From Euborellia annulipes (Eukaryota > Arthropoda > Insecta > Dermaptera > Anisolabididae), in assembly GCA_023213315.1 (NCBI GenBank), contig JAKCPI010005203.1, forward strand, positions 124,001 to 188,000: a stretch of DNA of 64,000 nt, written 5' to 3'. Of this stretch, positions 23,101-29,729 are shown piece by piece. The first letter of the stretch is position 1, and each line of letters begins with the position of its first letter. The notes under the pieces are model-generated. The model was not told the DNA's origin. It was given only the letters and a program-made list of their open reading frames with translations, and searched no databases. Made by a program: the position numbers and the translations under genes.

Positions 23101-24959
23101 TTTTCAGAATAGGTTGCATTTTAGTGATTGAAAGATACTCTAGAGTAAGCACTTCCAATACCGGCGCCTTTGGCAGGAATAAGGTAAAGTTTCGGGAAGA
23201 TGGTTTTTCGCAAATATTTCGAAAACTATGCGGTTTTCCGCAAAAATTCATCTATAAAAAAATAATCGAAATTAAATTACAAACAAAAATGGTCTAGTAC
23301 ATAATCACGCTGAAGTGAACGGTTTGGGAGATATAGAGGGATAAAATCTGTAATTCATATAATGGTTGTCATGGTAACAAGATATAAATATTTCTCTATC
23401 TCACAATCAGTGTCTCCTTTCATATGAATTATAAATTTTACCCCTCTAAATCTCCCGAACCGTTCACCTCAGTGTAATTGATTATTTTTGTATAGATGAA
23501 TTTTTGCGGAAAACCGCATTGTTTTCGAGATATTTGCAAAAAACCATCATTTCACCACTTCTCGCCCCCTCCCGCATTAACCCGACGCTCAAAACATGTA
23601 TTTCCTGAACTCTTATTTTTAATAAAATAATTTGATTTTCGGTTTAACTGTGGCTTATTTGTAAACATTACAACTTTTCGGCCACTCATTCTGTGGCCTT
23701 CCTCGGGTTCAGTCAAGATTACAAAGGTTGTTACATCTCTGACAGAATGAGTGGCCGAAACGTTGTAATTTTTTTTTTTTACAAATAAATCACAGTAAAT
23801 CAAATTCTTTTATTAATGATAACAACAGTGAAAGCCTGTAAACTCCAAAACCCTTCTTATTAACTAATTTATTTATAAAAAAAAAAGAATTATCTAGATA
23901 GATTAGACCTAGGAATGCAGCCAGGTAGTCGACTATTAAATTAAACTCCTTTTCCTCAAATCGTTTCGGCCGATTTAATCATGCTATCTTCATTTGCATT
24001 GAAGTTTATTAGCAAATAGAGTTGTTAACAGTCTGTTCATAATGCTCATTAATTTTACAATAGCTTATGTATATAAATAGCAATGTAAATAAATACATAT
24101 GATGTGAGTGTTAGAGAAGAGAATTTCGAAAAAAAGGATATTTCGAAATTCTCACATCATATGTATTTATTTACATTGTTATTTATATACATAAGCTATT
24201 GTAAAATTAATGAGCATATGAACAGACTGTTAACAACACTATTTGCTAAAAAACTTCAATGCAAATGAAGATGGCATGATTAAATCGGCCGAAAGGTTTT
24301 GTGGAAAAGGAGTTTAATTTAATATAGGCTCCCTACCTGGCTGCATTCCTCCCCAAGCCTTTATTGGATATCTACAGATGTTAGTTTCTTAATGATATTT
24401 ACCAGCGGGAATATATATATATATTTAATTAAATATTGTTTCAGTCGACATGGTCTTTGCCAACTCCTGAAACGCCTGTTCCAATTGCTACTGCGAGTGT
24501 CTTCTTCGAGTATCGGGTCTCTCGGATCAAGCCCAAGTCATATCCAGTCGAGGTGATTTGATTTTATAATAAAATATTAAAATGAGAATCATGTCAGCAT
24601 AAAATATTTTCTTATTGTGAATATTTCGAACTAGTTAATTATTACCATACATAACAATAATAGATCAGGTTTAAACATATTTAATTAATTAATTAATTTA
24701 AACAAAGGTTGATTCCGATTGGGAGAAATACCAGTCATCATTGCTCAGTCCTGTCAGTCGCCTCATAGATAAATTTCATTTGTTTAGTAAACATAAAAAT
24801 TAAAATTTTAATTCTAATATATTTTTTATTTTATAGGTATTCTATCAATTCGAATATTCGCGTTTTAAACATCATCCTGGAAAGACGAGATTTAGAGAAA
24901 AATGGCTCTTTGATATACTTCGCATAAAAGAAAGAGTTTTTGATTCTTTAAGATTTTAA
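7131..24959 (+). CDS. Eleven-exon gene, unrecognised acidic protein with four tandem cysteine modules (649 aa)
   Basis: Exons: 7131-7313, 16003-16098, 16364-16444, 17709-17798, 18085-18237, 18308-18430, 20332-20742, 22145-22465, 22626-22886, 24445-24552, 24837-24959. All ten introns have GT-AG ends and all fall in phase 0. The ATG at 7131 follows an in-frame stop at 7110-7112 and is the first possible start; an upstream untranslated exon is possible because CTAG sits just before it. Residues 1-61 are acidic. Residues 64-171 hold four modules C-x(3,4)-C-x-C-x5-C-[IP]-[HY], probably metal-binding (inference). Residues 243-530 are glutamate-rich and probably helical. Residues 525-649 are rich in aromatic residues and look like a compact domain. 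No signal peptide or membrane segment is visible. I do not recognise the family and assign no function. Exons hidden in the 8.7-kb first intron cannot be excluded. Confidence 0.85.
7605..7908. mobile_element. hAT-type MITE, CAGTGGTTCCCAACC ends
   Basis: Left end CAGTGGTTCCCAACC and right end GGTTGGGAAACACTG form terminal inverted repeats. Both sides carry CTCTAAAT (7597-7604 and 7909-7916), an exact 8-bp duplication. The body repeats 'ggtgccgcg'. It is non-coding and lies in intron 1. Confidence 0.85.
8061..8242. mobile_element. hAT-type MITE, CAGGGCCGGA ends
   Basis: Ends CAGGGCCGGA and TCCGGCCCTG, with exact 8-bp duplications TATCATAG at 8053-8060 and 8243-8250. Length 182 bp, non-coding, in intron 1. 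Confidence 0.85.
8280..8370. mobile_element. PLE-related fragment (AAATAAACCACAGTTAAACC)
   Basis: It shares 'aaacgttgtaat' and AAATAAACCACAGTTAAACC with the palindromic elements at 23600-23822 and 41693-41830. Only one arm is present and the ribozyme core is gone. Confidence 0.5.
8378..8630 (+). repeat. Rep-A dispersed repeat, copy 1
   Basis: It contains the Rep-A landmarks in order: 'gagaaaatt', 'agtaaagtac', 'ggccgattttgttc', 'aaatataaaatttcaa', 'ctcaattccttcatgctta', a CA-rich run, and 'gattcaggg'. A second truncated piece follows at 8690-8773. Non-coding. Confidence 0.7.
8774..8955. mobile_element. Small DNA element, CATGGGCGTAACTAG end, inserted in Rep-A
   Basis: The left end CATGGGCGTAACTAG follows a Rep-A piece ending GCTACTAG. 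The right end is eroded at CTAGTTGC. Body with runs of G, related to 12286-12466, 6115 and the reverse copy at 30725-30813. Confidence 0.5.
9168..9435. mobile_element. hAT-type MITE, CAGTGGCGTAGCGAG ends (copy 1)
   Basis: Ends CAGTGGCGTAGCGAG and CTCGCTACGCCACTG are perfect inverted repeats. Flanks CTTTTTAC (9160-9167) and CTTTTCAC (9436-9443) match at 7 of 8. A closely related copy is at 31632-31900. Confidence 0.8.
9444..10130. other. Intron 1 stretch with no recognised feature
   Basis: AT-rich with a poly(T) tract near 9809-9824. The GC-rich patch at 9660-9750 may be a worn transposon end. I see no coding sequence here. Confidence 0.4.
10135..10490 (+). repeat. Rep-A copy 2
   Basis: It runs from the 'gttaccatggcaaccattt' landmark to 'cttaaaattgaac' in Rep-A order, ending just before the CA/GTCT-rich segment. 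Within intron 1. Confidence 0.75.
10930..11925 (-). repeat. Rep-A copy 3, long form with (GTCT)n and hairpin module
   Basis: Minus-strand Rep-A: the terminal hairpin near 10930-10985 ('cttacctatgta ... agagagaaagta'), (GTCT)n at 11069-11102, the core to 11480, then an additional arm to the 'aaaatctggtgtgac' hairpin at about 11820-11920. The additional arm is also seen at 60590-61020 and 14220-14390. This is the longest layout of the family here, about 1 kb. Small open frames inside are not conserved between copies. Confidence 0.7.
12120..12500. repeat. Rep-A copy 4, split by a small DNA element (12286-12466)
   Basis: Minus-oriented Rep-A sequence up to 12284 is interrupted by an element with ends ATGGGCGTAACTAG and CTAGTTACGCCCAT (12286-12466). 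After it 'ctactagtactttttgaccgatttt' is in the opposite Rep-A orientation. I found no clear target duplication. Confidence 0.55.
12500..13395. other. Intron 1 stretch, possible LTR-like piece near 12945-13030
   Basis: Mostly AT-rich. Near 12967-13015 the order TGACGTCA, AATAAAG, then a C/A-rich stretch resembles the poly(A)-signal part of an LTR, but no LTR ends or paired copy are visible. No exon could be defended. Confidence 0.3.
13403..13666. mobile_element. hAT-type MITE, CAAGGGCGGAT ends, carrying part of the Rep-A hairpin (copy 1)
   Basis: Ends CAAGGGCGGATAC and GGATCCGCCCTTG with exact 8-bp duplications GGGCCCAG (13395-13402, 13667-13674). The interior contains 'gtgtgctgtgcgac' and 'agtcacaccagatta', the same half-hairpin found in Rep-A. 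Related copies: 31237-31512 and 46864-47118, and a right-end scrap at 37945-37979. Confidence 0.85.
13895..14012 (-). mobile_element. SINE family 2 head interrupted by a small DNA element end
   Basis: Minus strand: a tRNA-like head ('ggctcagaagtagagcattagc') matching the SINE at 56572, broken in the B-box region by the end GTGGGTACGCCCATG-like of another element (its other orientation starts at 14802). Both are fragments. Confidence 0.5.
14040..14395 (-). repeat. Rep-A copy 5
   Basis: Minus-strand Rep-A: terminal 'agagagaaagtattg' hairpin, 'tcaaaaattcgatgtcgagattttga', then the additional arm ('ttatgaaattttgtatttattta', 'tcaacatttaaaat'). The middle, including most of the CA/GTCT tract, is deleted. 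Confidence 0.7.
14802..15060. repeat. Small DNA element end plus internal direct repeat
   Basis: It begins CATGGGCGTACCCAGCGAGG. A segment of about 50 bp ('tttctact(c/t)(t/g)taatatttt' to 'cacgaacattgcat') is present twice, at about 14855-14904 and 15005-15050. The right end is not identified. Confidence 0.45.
15110..15250. repeat. Stand-alone Rep-A hairpin module
   Basis: A near-perfect hairpin with arms of about 50 bp: AAAATCTGGTGTGAC on the left, the loop near 15188, and GTCACACCAGATTTT on the right. Other examples: 43735-43835, 60590-60685, 61055-61150, 39345-39520, 48690-48765 and 59455-59520. Confidence 0.75.
15260..16000. other. 3' part of intron 1, nothing recognised
   Basis: AT-rich. 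At 15795-15835 a short run of variants of 'cctatgtctagtcc' is repeated. It ends at the exon 2 acceptor. Confidence 0.35.
16003..16098 (+). CDS. Exon 2 (residues 62-93), cysteine module 1
   Basis: Acceptor TTTGTTTCAG before, donor GTAAGG after; 96 bases. It encodes C64-x4-C69-x-C71-x5-C77-I-H79, the first of four equivalent modules, then a serine-rich spacer. Confidence 0.85.
16364..16444 (+). CDS. Exon 3 (residues 94-120), cysteine module 2
   Basis: Acceptor TTTATAG, donor GTAGAA; 81 bases. Module C97-x3-C101-x-C103-x5-C109-I-Y, with an extra cysteine at 94. It is one residue shorter between the first two cysteines than the others and has Tyr where modules 1, 3 and 4 have His. Confidence 0.8.
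16712..16925. repeat. Inverted repeat with 59-bp arms in intron 3
   Basis: Arms 16712-16770 and 16867-16925 are near-perfect reverse complements (CACTGAGAGACAATATTAAG-like ends). The right arm abuts the LINE relic, so the arm may be LINE 3' sequence duplicated in inverted form. Confidence 0.7.
16926..17330 (-). mobile_element. LINE 3' fragment (C-terminal reverse-transcriptase ORF tail)
   Basis: A minus-strand frame at 17000-17323 encodes a tail with R-T-S-x-F-x-x-S-F-x-P and S-R-D-W-N-x-L followed by T-Y-N-L-Q-x-x-K-S-N. I know this as the conserved end of CR1/Jockey-like LINE ORF2 proteins. Only the last ~100 residues remain. It lies antisense in intron 3 of the host gene and is not expected to be functional. 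Confidence 0.75.
17709..17798 (+). CDS. Exon 4 (residues 121-150), cysteine module 3
   Basis: Acceptor TTTTATAG, donor GTAATT; 90 bases. Module C125-x4-C130-x-C132-x5-C138-P-H140 followed by a lysine-rich tail. The intron before it contains a LINE 3' fragment (minus strand) and an inverted repeat. Confidence 0.85.
18085..18237 (+). CDS. Exon 5 (residues 151-201), cysteine module 4
   Basis: Acceptor TTTTTTAG, donor GTAAGT; 153 bases. Module C156-x4-C161-x-C163-x5-C169-P-H171, preceded by C154 and followed by a Glu run and a hydrophobic strand-like stretch. Confidence 0.85.
18308..18430 (+). CDS. Exon 6 (residues 202-242)
   Basis: Acceptor TTTTCAG, donor GTAAGT; 123 bases. A basic, serine-rich stretch is followed by a valine/glutamate beta-like segment ending IRKIVS. 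No cysteine. Confidence 0.8.
18740..18795 (+). mobile_element. SINE 3' tail fragment
   Basis: 'atggggtctaaaggg' followed by GCCTTAGATGCCGAAAAAGA and poly(A) matches the 3' end of the SINE at 56572-56745 and the fragments at 21890 and 43660. Head missing. Confidence 0.55.
18836..19260 (-). mobile_element. LINE 3' fragment (second type)
   Basis: The minus-strand frame 18836-19048 ends in W-R-D-R-V-R-T-A-D-P, preceded by G-x-P-x-x-x-W-L-x-x-V, the C-terminal signature of another LINE class. Upstream on the same strand (19140-19190) reads EMRMARWSLGVT, again typical, but the frames are broken by shifts near 19120 and stops. Dead relic in intron 6. Confidence 0.7.
19504..19900. mobile_element. 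Palindromic PLE-like element with hammerhead remnants
   Basis: Outer arms at 19506-19620 and 19790-19895 are inverted repeats (GGATCCGAAGGAACTTTGCA on the left, its complement on the right). A 13-bp direct repeat AGTTTTATATTAT flanks it (19491-19503, 19901-19913). The right arm keeps a hammerhead-like core; the left arm copy is damaged. Non-coding, in intron 6. Confidence 0.75.
19793..19838 (+). ncRNA. Hammerhead ribozyme-like motif
   Basis: CTGATGA at 19799-19805, stem II GGT/ACC (19807-19809 with 19820-19822), GAAAC at 19823-19827, GTC at 19828-19830. Stem I can pair ATTTGC with GCGAAT, but the first pair beside the core is an A-G mismatch. Probably weak. Confidence 0.5.
20332..20742 (+). 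CDS. Exon 7 (residues 243-379), glutamate-rich
   Basis: Acceptor after a T-rich tract ending TTTTTTTTCAG, donor GTAATT; 411 bases, the longest exon. It encodes an acidic, probably helical segment with Glu runs and two GEKPF/EEKPF-like repeats near its end. The reading frame upstream of the acceptor is also open but is intronic. The 5' intron holds a LINE relic and a PLE palindrome. Confidence 0.85.
20865..20985 (+). mobile_element. Degraded tRNA-derived SINE (family 3) in intron 7
   Basis: It has an A-box-like 'ctggtgtagcgggctagg' and a worn B box 'ttttcaaaact'. A reversed fragment of the same head (GGGCTCGCTGGTGTAG) is at 37985-38045. It immediately follows exon 7's donor region. Confidence 0.5.
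20986..21405 (+). mobile_element. Probable LINE 3' untranslated tail ending in (AAT)n
   Basis: A moderately GC-rich block inside AT-rich intron 7 ends in 'caaataataataataatta' at 21381-21400. A non-coding tail plus trinucleotide repeat is typical of several LINE classes, but no coding homology is visible. Confidence 0.4.
21885..22100. repeat. SINE tail and a 100-bp dispersed repeat in intron 7
   Basis: 21885-21950 is another SINE 3' tail (GGCCTTAGATGCCGAGAAAG). 21995-22095 is about 85-90% alike by eye to 45703-45800 ('caaatagattcattgaaaattgt', 'acatacatacat', 'tttcccatttc'). The second repeat ends about 45 bases before the exon 8 acceptor. Confidence 0.6.
22145..22465 (+). CDS. Exon 8 (residues 380-486)
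   Basis: Acceptor CTTTCAG, donor GTATTT; 321 bases. It begins with a two-cysteine segment (C386, C390), then acidic helical sequence and a more basic helix ending in lysines. About 45 bases before its acceptor lies a repeat shared with 45703-45800. Confidence 0.85.
22626..22886 (+). CDS. Exon 9 (residues 487-573)
   Basis: Acceptor TTTTTTTAG, donor GTATAA; 261 bases. It ends the charged helical region and starts the aromatic-rich C-terminal part: five Trp, several Tyr and two Cys within about 50 residues, which suggests a folded domain rather than disordered tail. Confidence 0.85.
23005..23520. repeat. Inverted repeat built on CGGTTTTCCGCAAAAATTCA
   Basis: 'cggttttccgcaaaaattcatctat' (23231-23255) and its complement (23494-23520) flank a region where 'gaacggtttgggagatatagagggataaaat' (23318-23348) and its complement (23433-23465) also pair. 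This makes a roughly 290-bp stem-loop in intron 9. Family unknown. Confidence 0.6.
23600..23822. mobile_element. Palindromic PLE-like element, hammerhead core degraded
   Basis: Arms read 'gattttcggtttaactgtgg' on the left and the complement near 23785-23815. On the minus strand a strong stem II (GGCCAC / GTGGCC) and GAAA survive, but the first core strand is CCGAGGA instead of CUGANGA, so catalysis is unlikely. Related deleted copies: 41693-41830 and 8280-8370. Confidence 0.65.
23913..24349. mobile_element. Palindromic element with ~190-bp arms and hammerhead-like remnants
   Basis: Left arm 23913-24103 and right arm 24143-24349 are inverted copies, outer ends GGAATGCAGCCAGGTAG and complement. 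Each arm has ATGAAGAT, a GGC/GCC stem and CGAAA, but the invariant first C of CUGANGA is A in both. No clear flanking duplication. It fills intron 9. Confidence 0.65.
24445..24552 (+). CDS. Exon 10 (residues 574-609)
   Basis: Acceptor TTGTTTCAG, donor GTGATT; 108 bases. It starts with a proline-rich stretch and continues to a beta-like FFEYRVSRI segment. Confidence 0.8.
24837..24959 (+). CDS. Exon 11 (residues 610-649), terminal exon
   Basis: Acceptor TTTTATAG; 123 bases ending in TAA at 24957-24959. It encodes a basic and aromatic C-terminus rich in Phe and Arg. A weak ATTAAA lies at 24970-24975, only 11 bases after the stop; no canonical AATAAA is seen close by, so the 3' end is not placed. 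Confidence 0.8.
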   Translation, partial: VFYQFEYSRFKHHPGKTRFREKWLFDILRIKERVFDSLRF

Positions 24960-25241
24960 TTGAAAATTAATTAAAGATCCTAAATACTCCTGTGTTCAAT
25001 AATTTATTAATTCTTAAGAATATGTGTTGAAATATATGTGGTATGCAGTTTTTTTTCTTCTTTTTTTAAATAATATAAATAGTCAAGGTAATTCTTAAAA
25101 AATTAAGGAATTTTACATAAGGTATTTTACATCTTTGTCTCTTTTGACTCTAGCCACAAAAATTCTGACTTATGGTTAATTCCGAGGATACTCGAGCACC
25201 CAAGCATCTCTGTCCTCGGCGCTCCTGGTTATCATAGCATG

Positions 25242-25463
25242 TAGACAATTTCAAATTGTATAGTTAATCAAATAGGAAGAATAAATGAGCAAGCAGCTAG
25301 TTGTATTTCAATTTATTAACAAACCAGGGCCGACGTTTCGGTCACATATGGGACCATCTTCAGAGCCAGGTTAATGTCTGAAAATACATATAATCCTCGC
25401 CAAGTTATATTGGGCATTCACAATTACACGTAGATTAATCATGATCATGCCTCAAATTTTATT
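25242..25463. mobile_element. Single-arm PLE-like element with hammerhead ribozyme
   Basis: Flanked by GTTATCATAGCATG (25228-25241) and GTTATCATACCATG (25464-25477), a 14-bp direct repeat with one mismatch. The minus strand carries a complete hammerhead core. No coding sequence. It lies about 280 bases beyond the host gene's stop codon. Confidence 0.75.
25322..25372 (-). ncRNA. Hammerhead ribozyme, well-formed by eye
   Basis: Minus strand: stem I AACC-u-GGCU with GGCC-cu-GGUU, CUGAAGA, stem II GGUC/GACC with an 8-base loop, GAAAC, GUC. Stem III is just AC-GU, which is self-complementary, so cleavage would need two molecules, as described for small PLE-associated hammerheads. The predicted cut is after the C of GUC. 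Confidence 0.7.
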
Positions 25464-25554
25464 GTTATCATACCATGGACAGTGAGTGAATGATTCACCA
25501 ACTTCTTAAATAATGAAACTATTTACAGATAAAAAAATAAAAAGTAGGTATTGG

Positions 25555-25945
25555 ATTTATGTCTAAAATTCGATGTCGAGATTTTGATAGATATACACGT
25601 TTTGAGGTCCCCTAAATCCAAATAAGTGGTTTTTGCAACAAGGTCTGTTTGTCTGTTGAGGGTCTGTCTGGGTTCAATTTAAAGCATGAAGGAATTGAGC
25701 TAGGAAGTTGAAATTTTATATTTAAGATAGGCATCCCCCTGAGGCGTGAAAATAAGCTTTTAATCAAAATCGGCCAAAAAGTACTGGTACTTTACTGCTG
25801 CAGTTTTTCAGTCTTTTTCGTTTTTCTCAAAATTTGCTCTAGCGATTTTAATTAAAATTCATAAATCAATTATTTTTTAGATGCTCTTTAAAATGTATAT
25901 TCTCATTTTGCTCTCAAAATTGTTTGAAGACCACTTTGTACTTCA
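25555..25945 (-). repeat. Rep-A copy 6
   Basis: Minus-strand Rep-A from 'gtctaaaattcgatgtcgag' to 'tgtttgaagaccactttgtac', including a short GTCTG tract and the 'aagtactggtactttactg' segment. Confidence 0.75.
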
Positions 25946-26049
25946 CTTTGAACCTCCCCAAATATACTCCTGATTATATTGTTTATTTGGAGAGTGATGT
26001 GCTCCCTACTTTTCTATATACTTTTAAACTCCATTTGAAATATATATAT

Positions 26050-26888
26050 ATATATATGTTTGGATCTACCAAGCGATAGATATCCGGCCATTCTTGCTAG
26101 GGAAATAATAAAAAGAAAGATTTTTTTGGTATAATGATTGGAAAGATATTGCTGAGTCACACTCGATACCATTGAGTGATCTATTAGAAAAAAAAAATAA
26201 CTGTGGCACAAACGCTAAATATAATTAAAACTAAGTTGTTGAGCAATTGTATGGCTAAAGCACAAAGTAGTAAAAACCACACCATGTATAAAGAATTAGA
26301 CCTAAGTTTTAAAATAATTAATAGTAATTGTGACTCGCAAACCATCTCCTGGATAATTAAAATTAGAGGAGAACTCCTTTACTTAAATAAATACACATGC
26401 AAAAGTGAGACAAAAATATGTTCACTCTGTAACATGAATGTAGAGGAGTATGTGCTTCATTTTGTTGGCGAGTGTCCAATCTTTAGAAATTTTAAATTGT
26501 TGTACTTAAATAATGAATTTTTAAATCTGGAAGACATTAAAGGCTATTTGAATGGAAATAATAATACAGACTGTAATAATATCAGCAGATTCATCAAATA
26601 CTGTAAAAGTGCGTGGAACTACAGACACTTTTTGACCCGTCAATTTAATAATTAATAAGAGGCATTCAAGTTGTTTAAAATAATTCATTATATATTCCTC
26701 TATTTCATTTATTTATTTGTTTTTTCTTCTTTTAATGATCTATTTATTTTTGATTTTATGTACTTTTTTGTTTTTTTTTTTTTTCCTGAAAGCGACTCTC
26801 CACGACGGCCAACCCGGCCAGGGGAAAGATGTCTTAGGGCTGTATGTCAATTTTTTTTATGTAAAATGTTAAAAAGAAGAATAAACGT

Positions 26889-26929
<41 letters not shown>

Positions 26930-26930
26930 G
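26050..26930 (+). mobile_element. LINE 3' end: ORF2 C-terminus and (ATT)n tail
   Basis: The open frame 26203-26655 encodes a C-terminal C-x2-C-x9-H-x4-C zinc motif (CSLC ... LHFVGEC), the hallmark of many LINE ORF2 ends (I/Jockey/CR1-like). Upstream coding sequence continues back to about 26075 in other frames ('PAILAREIIKR', 'NDWKDIAESH'), so the copy is frameshifted. After the stop comes a 3' region and an (ATT)n repeat at 26893-26930, a typical LINE tail. It is 5'-truncated and dead. Confidence 0.8.
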
Positions 26931-26934
26931 TACT

Positions 26935-27262
26935 TCCCTTCACTTTCTTGTACTTCATAGGCATGGGCGTCCGCAGGGGGGGGGCAACCAGGCACTTGCC
27001 CCCCCCCCCCCCTGGAAAATTAAAATGATACAAAAAAATGTATAAAACAAAAAAAAAATACAAAAAAAACGTTTCTCAGTATACATCCACCTTGCCGGGG
27101 TGAGAAAGCTTTAAATACTAAGAGATGTATAACACTATTAATATCAAAGTACGTTTTTTTAACTCATCTGGAAGTGACTTGCCCCCCCCCCCCTGCAAAA
27201 AATCCTGCGGACGCCCTTGTTCATAGGAAAGATAGGCGAAATGGTTGCCATGGTAACTTTTT
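26935..27262 (-). repeat. Rep-A fragment split by an hAT-type MITE
   Basis: 'cactttcttgtacttcatagg' before 26962 continues as 'aaagataggcgaaatggttg' after 27227, which restores the Rep-A order found at 43430-43470. This shows the MITE arrived after Rep-A. Confidence 0.75.
26962..27219. mobile_element. hAT-type MITE, CATGGGCGTCCGCAG ends, inserted in Rep-A
   Basis: Left end CATGGGCGTCCGCAG, right end CTGCGGACGCCCTTG, exact 8-bp duplication TTCATAGG (26954-26961, 27220-27227). Runs of C and G sit just inside both ends. Confidence 0.85.
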
Positions 27263-27291
27263 ACATGCGATCCTCATCTTATCTTTTCAAA

Positions 27292-27385
27292 TCCAGGTTT
27301 CAGCCGGCCTAAAGTTTCGACTGGTTTTTGGCAGAAACCGAAACCAAGATTTTTGGCCGAAACCGAATATTCGGTCGGTTCCTAA
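27292..27385. mobile_element. Truncated relative of the 6449-6801 MITE
   Basis: It contains 'gccgaaaccgaatattcggtcggttccta', the mirror image of the 6449 left end. Left side absent. Confidence 0.6.
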
Positions 27386-27389
27386 TGAA

Positions 27390-28225
27390 AATATTAAAAA
27401 CAGGAATTCACTGATTCCACCTAATATTTTTAAATTTTGTGCCATTTGTACAAGGCGGGTGAGCACACAGTCAAAGAATATAAAATATAAACCAGGATAA
27501 ATTATTAAGATTTAATTATCGTTAAATTAATCATGATTTAAATAATATTTATTCTTTTAGGACAGGTGAAAATTTTTTTTTTAATCTAGACCAATTTAGA
27601 AAATTTTTATTATTTATAGTAATTTTAAGTTGAGGTTTTATTGATACTTAATTTGTTATACCTTATTTATTTGTTTATTAATTTTTATTTTTTTATTTTA
27701 AAGAATTCCGTAGTCTATTTTTAAAATAATTTTATTATTGATAATAAAAGTTTCTTTATTGAACGCACTCTCTTGTTTGTTCTATATTCTTTGAAAGCTC
27801 TATCTTCCCTCCAAGAGTGAATGTATAAATGTTAAGTGTTTTTAGTGAGTCAATTCTTTTTTTTGTTAATTTTCTTTTAATTGTGGATTTTTTATTTCTG
27901 ATTTTATTCTAAATGGTGAGTCTTGATTATGATTATAATTTAATTTAATTCTTACTTAAAAAATAAATGACTTTTATTTAGATAATCTTTATGGAAAAGG
28001 CAACTTGTGATTTGTCTTTCAATTACTCATTTAAATATAAAATAAAATGTTTATTTGAATAAGTATACCGATATTAACATATTTTTAATTTTTATTTCTT
28101 ATTTCATTTATTAATACTTTTATGTCTAATCGAAATTTTTTTTCAAAGAATCCCATATCTACTGTATCTATATTTATTAGTATTGAACTATTAAGATTTT
28201 CAAAAACATTGACCTTCATACCTCA
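27390..28225. other. AT-rich stretch, nothing recognised
   Basis: Very AT-rich sequence with no defendable ORF or repeat end. Confidence 0.4.
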
Positions 28226-28229
28226 CTCA

Positions 28230-28568
28230 CAGTGCCGGGTTAAACAAGATGGATGGCCCTTAGGCAATCGAAATCTCTGGGCCCTGTCAACTAATAATTT
28301 TACCAATATAATTCTATTACACAACAGTTTTAGCCCCCCCCCTCCCGGCAAAATTCCCCCTCGGGGCTCGTGGAAAAATCGAAATTTATATACATTTTAA
28401 AAATTTTCATAAAATATTTCCTATTGATTAAAACATTATATAATTTTAAAATGTTTATAAATAGGGGAGAGGGGAGTAAATCTTCAAAAATATTCTAATA
28501 TTGTGGGGGCCCCTAAAAAGCGTGGGGCCGGTGACCGCCTACTCTGCCTAATGGGTAATCCGGTACTG
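28230..28568. mobile_element. hAT-type MITE, CAGTGCCGG / CCGGTACTG ends
   Basis: Imperfect terminal inverted repeats with an exact 8-bp duplication CTCACTCA at 28222-28229 and 28569-28576. 339 bp, non-coding, C-rich inside. Confidence 0.8.
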
Positions 28569-28639
28569 CTCACTCAGACTTAGAAAAGTACCGATAATAA
28601 TTAAAATAATTATGTCTTACCGTGCATATTTATTTAAAT

Positions 28640-28860
28640 TAACTTCTTGATCTGCCGGGGGGCCTGGCAACGGAGAAGAGCAACAGTCACCACAATCGTC
28701 GCATTTAAGCGATGCCCAAGCGCGACAAACACTCGGGATTGGTGATCCCGAGTAATCATCGGGTGGAACGTCCCCCGGTAGCCATAGATATTATCTATCT
28801 AAAAATTTGTATGAAGTCGAACCCCCAAATGGCCTCAGTTGCCGAAAAGGGTAAAAAAAA
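28640..28860 (+). mobile_element. SINE-like unit with GC-rich head
   Basis: A GC-rich head ('ccggggggcctggcaacggag' to 'gtggaacgtcccccgg') precedes the tail AATGGCCTCAGTTGCCGAAA shared with other SINEs here, then poly(A). The head contains no clear A/B boxes, so it may instead be a LINE end with the shared tail. Confidence 0.45.
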
Positions 28861-29169
28861 ACAACCAATATAGTGTAAATAAATAATTATTGTTTTGAGC
28901 GGGAAGCAAGTAACCTTTATGACATGAAATGAGACCTATTCCTCTATGCTATGCTTCAGGCAGGGTATGATGGGTGTCCGAATGGAAAATATTGAGATTA
29001 GGAAAAGTGAGAAGACCCTGGATTATAGGAAAGTGGGCGCGTAACATTCGTAATAAAAGGAAGTTAAAATATTGCTGAAAAAAAATGAATAAAAACTATA
29101 ATTAAAAATTCTTAAAAGATTCGTAAAAAATCAAATAAAAAAGACCATTTGAGGGAGGGAAAGAGATGA

Positions 29170-29440
29170 AGGATTGGCAGGGCCGCAGGCAAGGAGGAGG
29201 CAGGAGGGGCCTATATTCCCGGGGCCCGGGCCCTTTGAGCATAAATTTCCAATAAAAAAATCTGATGTGACTGGTCGCACAGCAGTGTTCTGTGCTTCTT
29301 CTTCACCAGATTTTTTGTCTCGACATTTTGAAGCGAATTTTGAAAAAATCGAAAAAAATAAAAAAGTCAGGAGCGTATTTCCGAAGAGGCGTCTAGGCCC
29401 GGCGCCCCGACGTGCGCCTTGGGCGGCAATAAATTTAATA
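29170..29440. repeat. GC-rich repeat containing a Rep-A-type hairpin
   Basis: 'aaaaaaatctgatgtgactggtcgcacagc' to 'caccagattttttgtctcgac' at 29257-29323 is the Rep-A hairpin module, bounded on both sides by GC-rich sequence. The ends of the larger unit are not clear. Confidence 0.45.
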
Positions 29441-29729
29441 CCAACCCCATAGACTTAGTATGTCTAAATGAAAAATATTCTTTATTTTTATATATCCCCG
29501 GGAAATGCAAAACAGATACTGATAATTCTATAAACGTTCAAAAAAAAGATCAAATAAAATTTTGGGACTGGAAATCGAACCTGTGGAAAAAAAAATTTGG
29601 CCCTTTATCTCATGATTAAAAGAAAACCTATATGAAGAGCCTTTAATAGAAATTGAAGTTCTTTTACAGTATAGATCCTACTTCTATCAAACTAACTCCC
29701 CCCCTCCCCCCTTTAATCAATAGGCCATT

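Noticed and set aside
26671..27045. Open frame of 124 codons after the LINE ORF
   Set aside because: It translates LINE 3' sequence, the (ATT)n repeat and the MITE poly-C; no protein features.
29174..29452. 92-codon open frame
   Set aside because: It crosses the Rep-A hairpin and GC-rich repeat; no domain or splice context.
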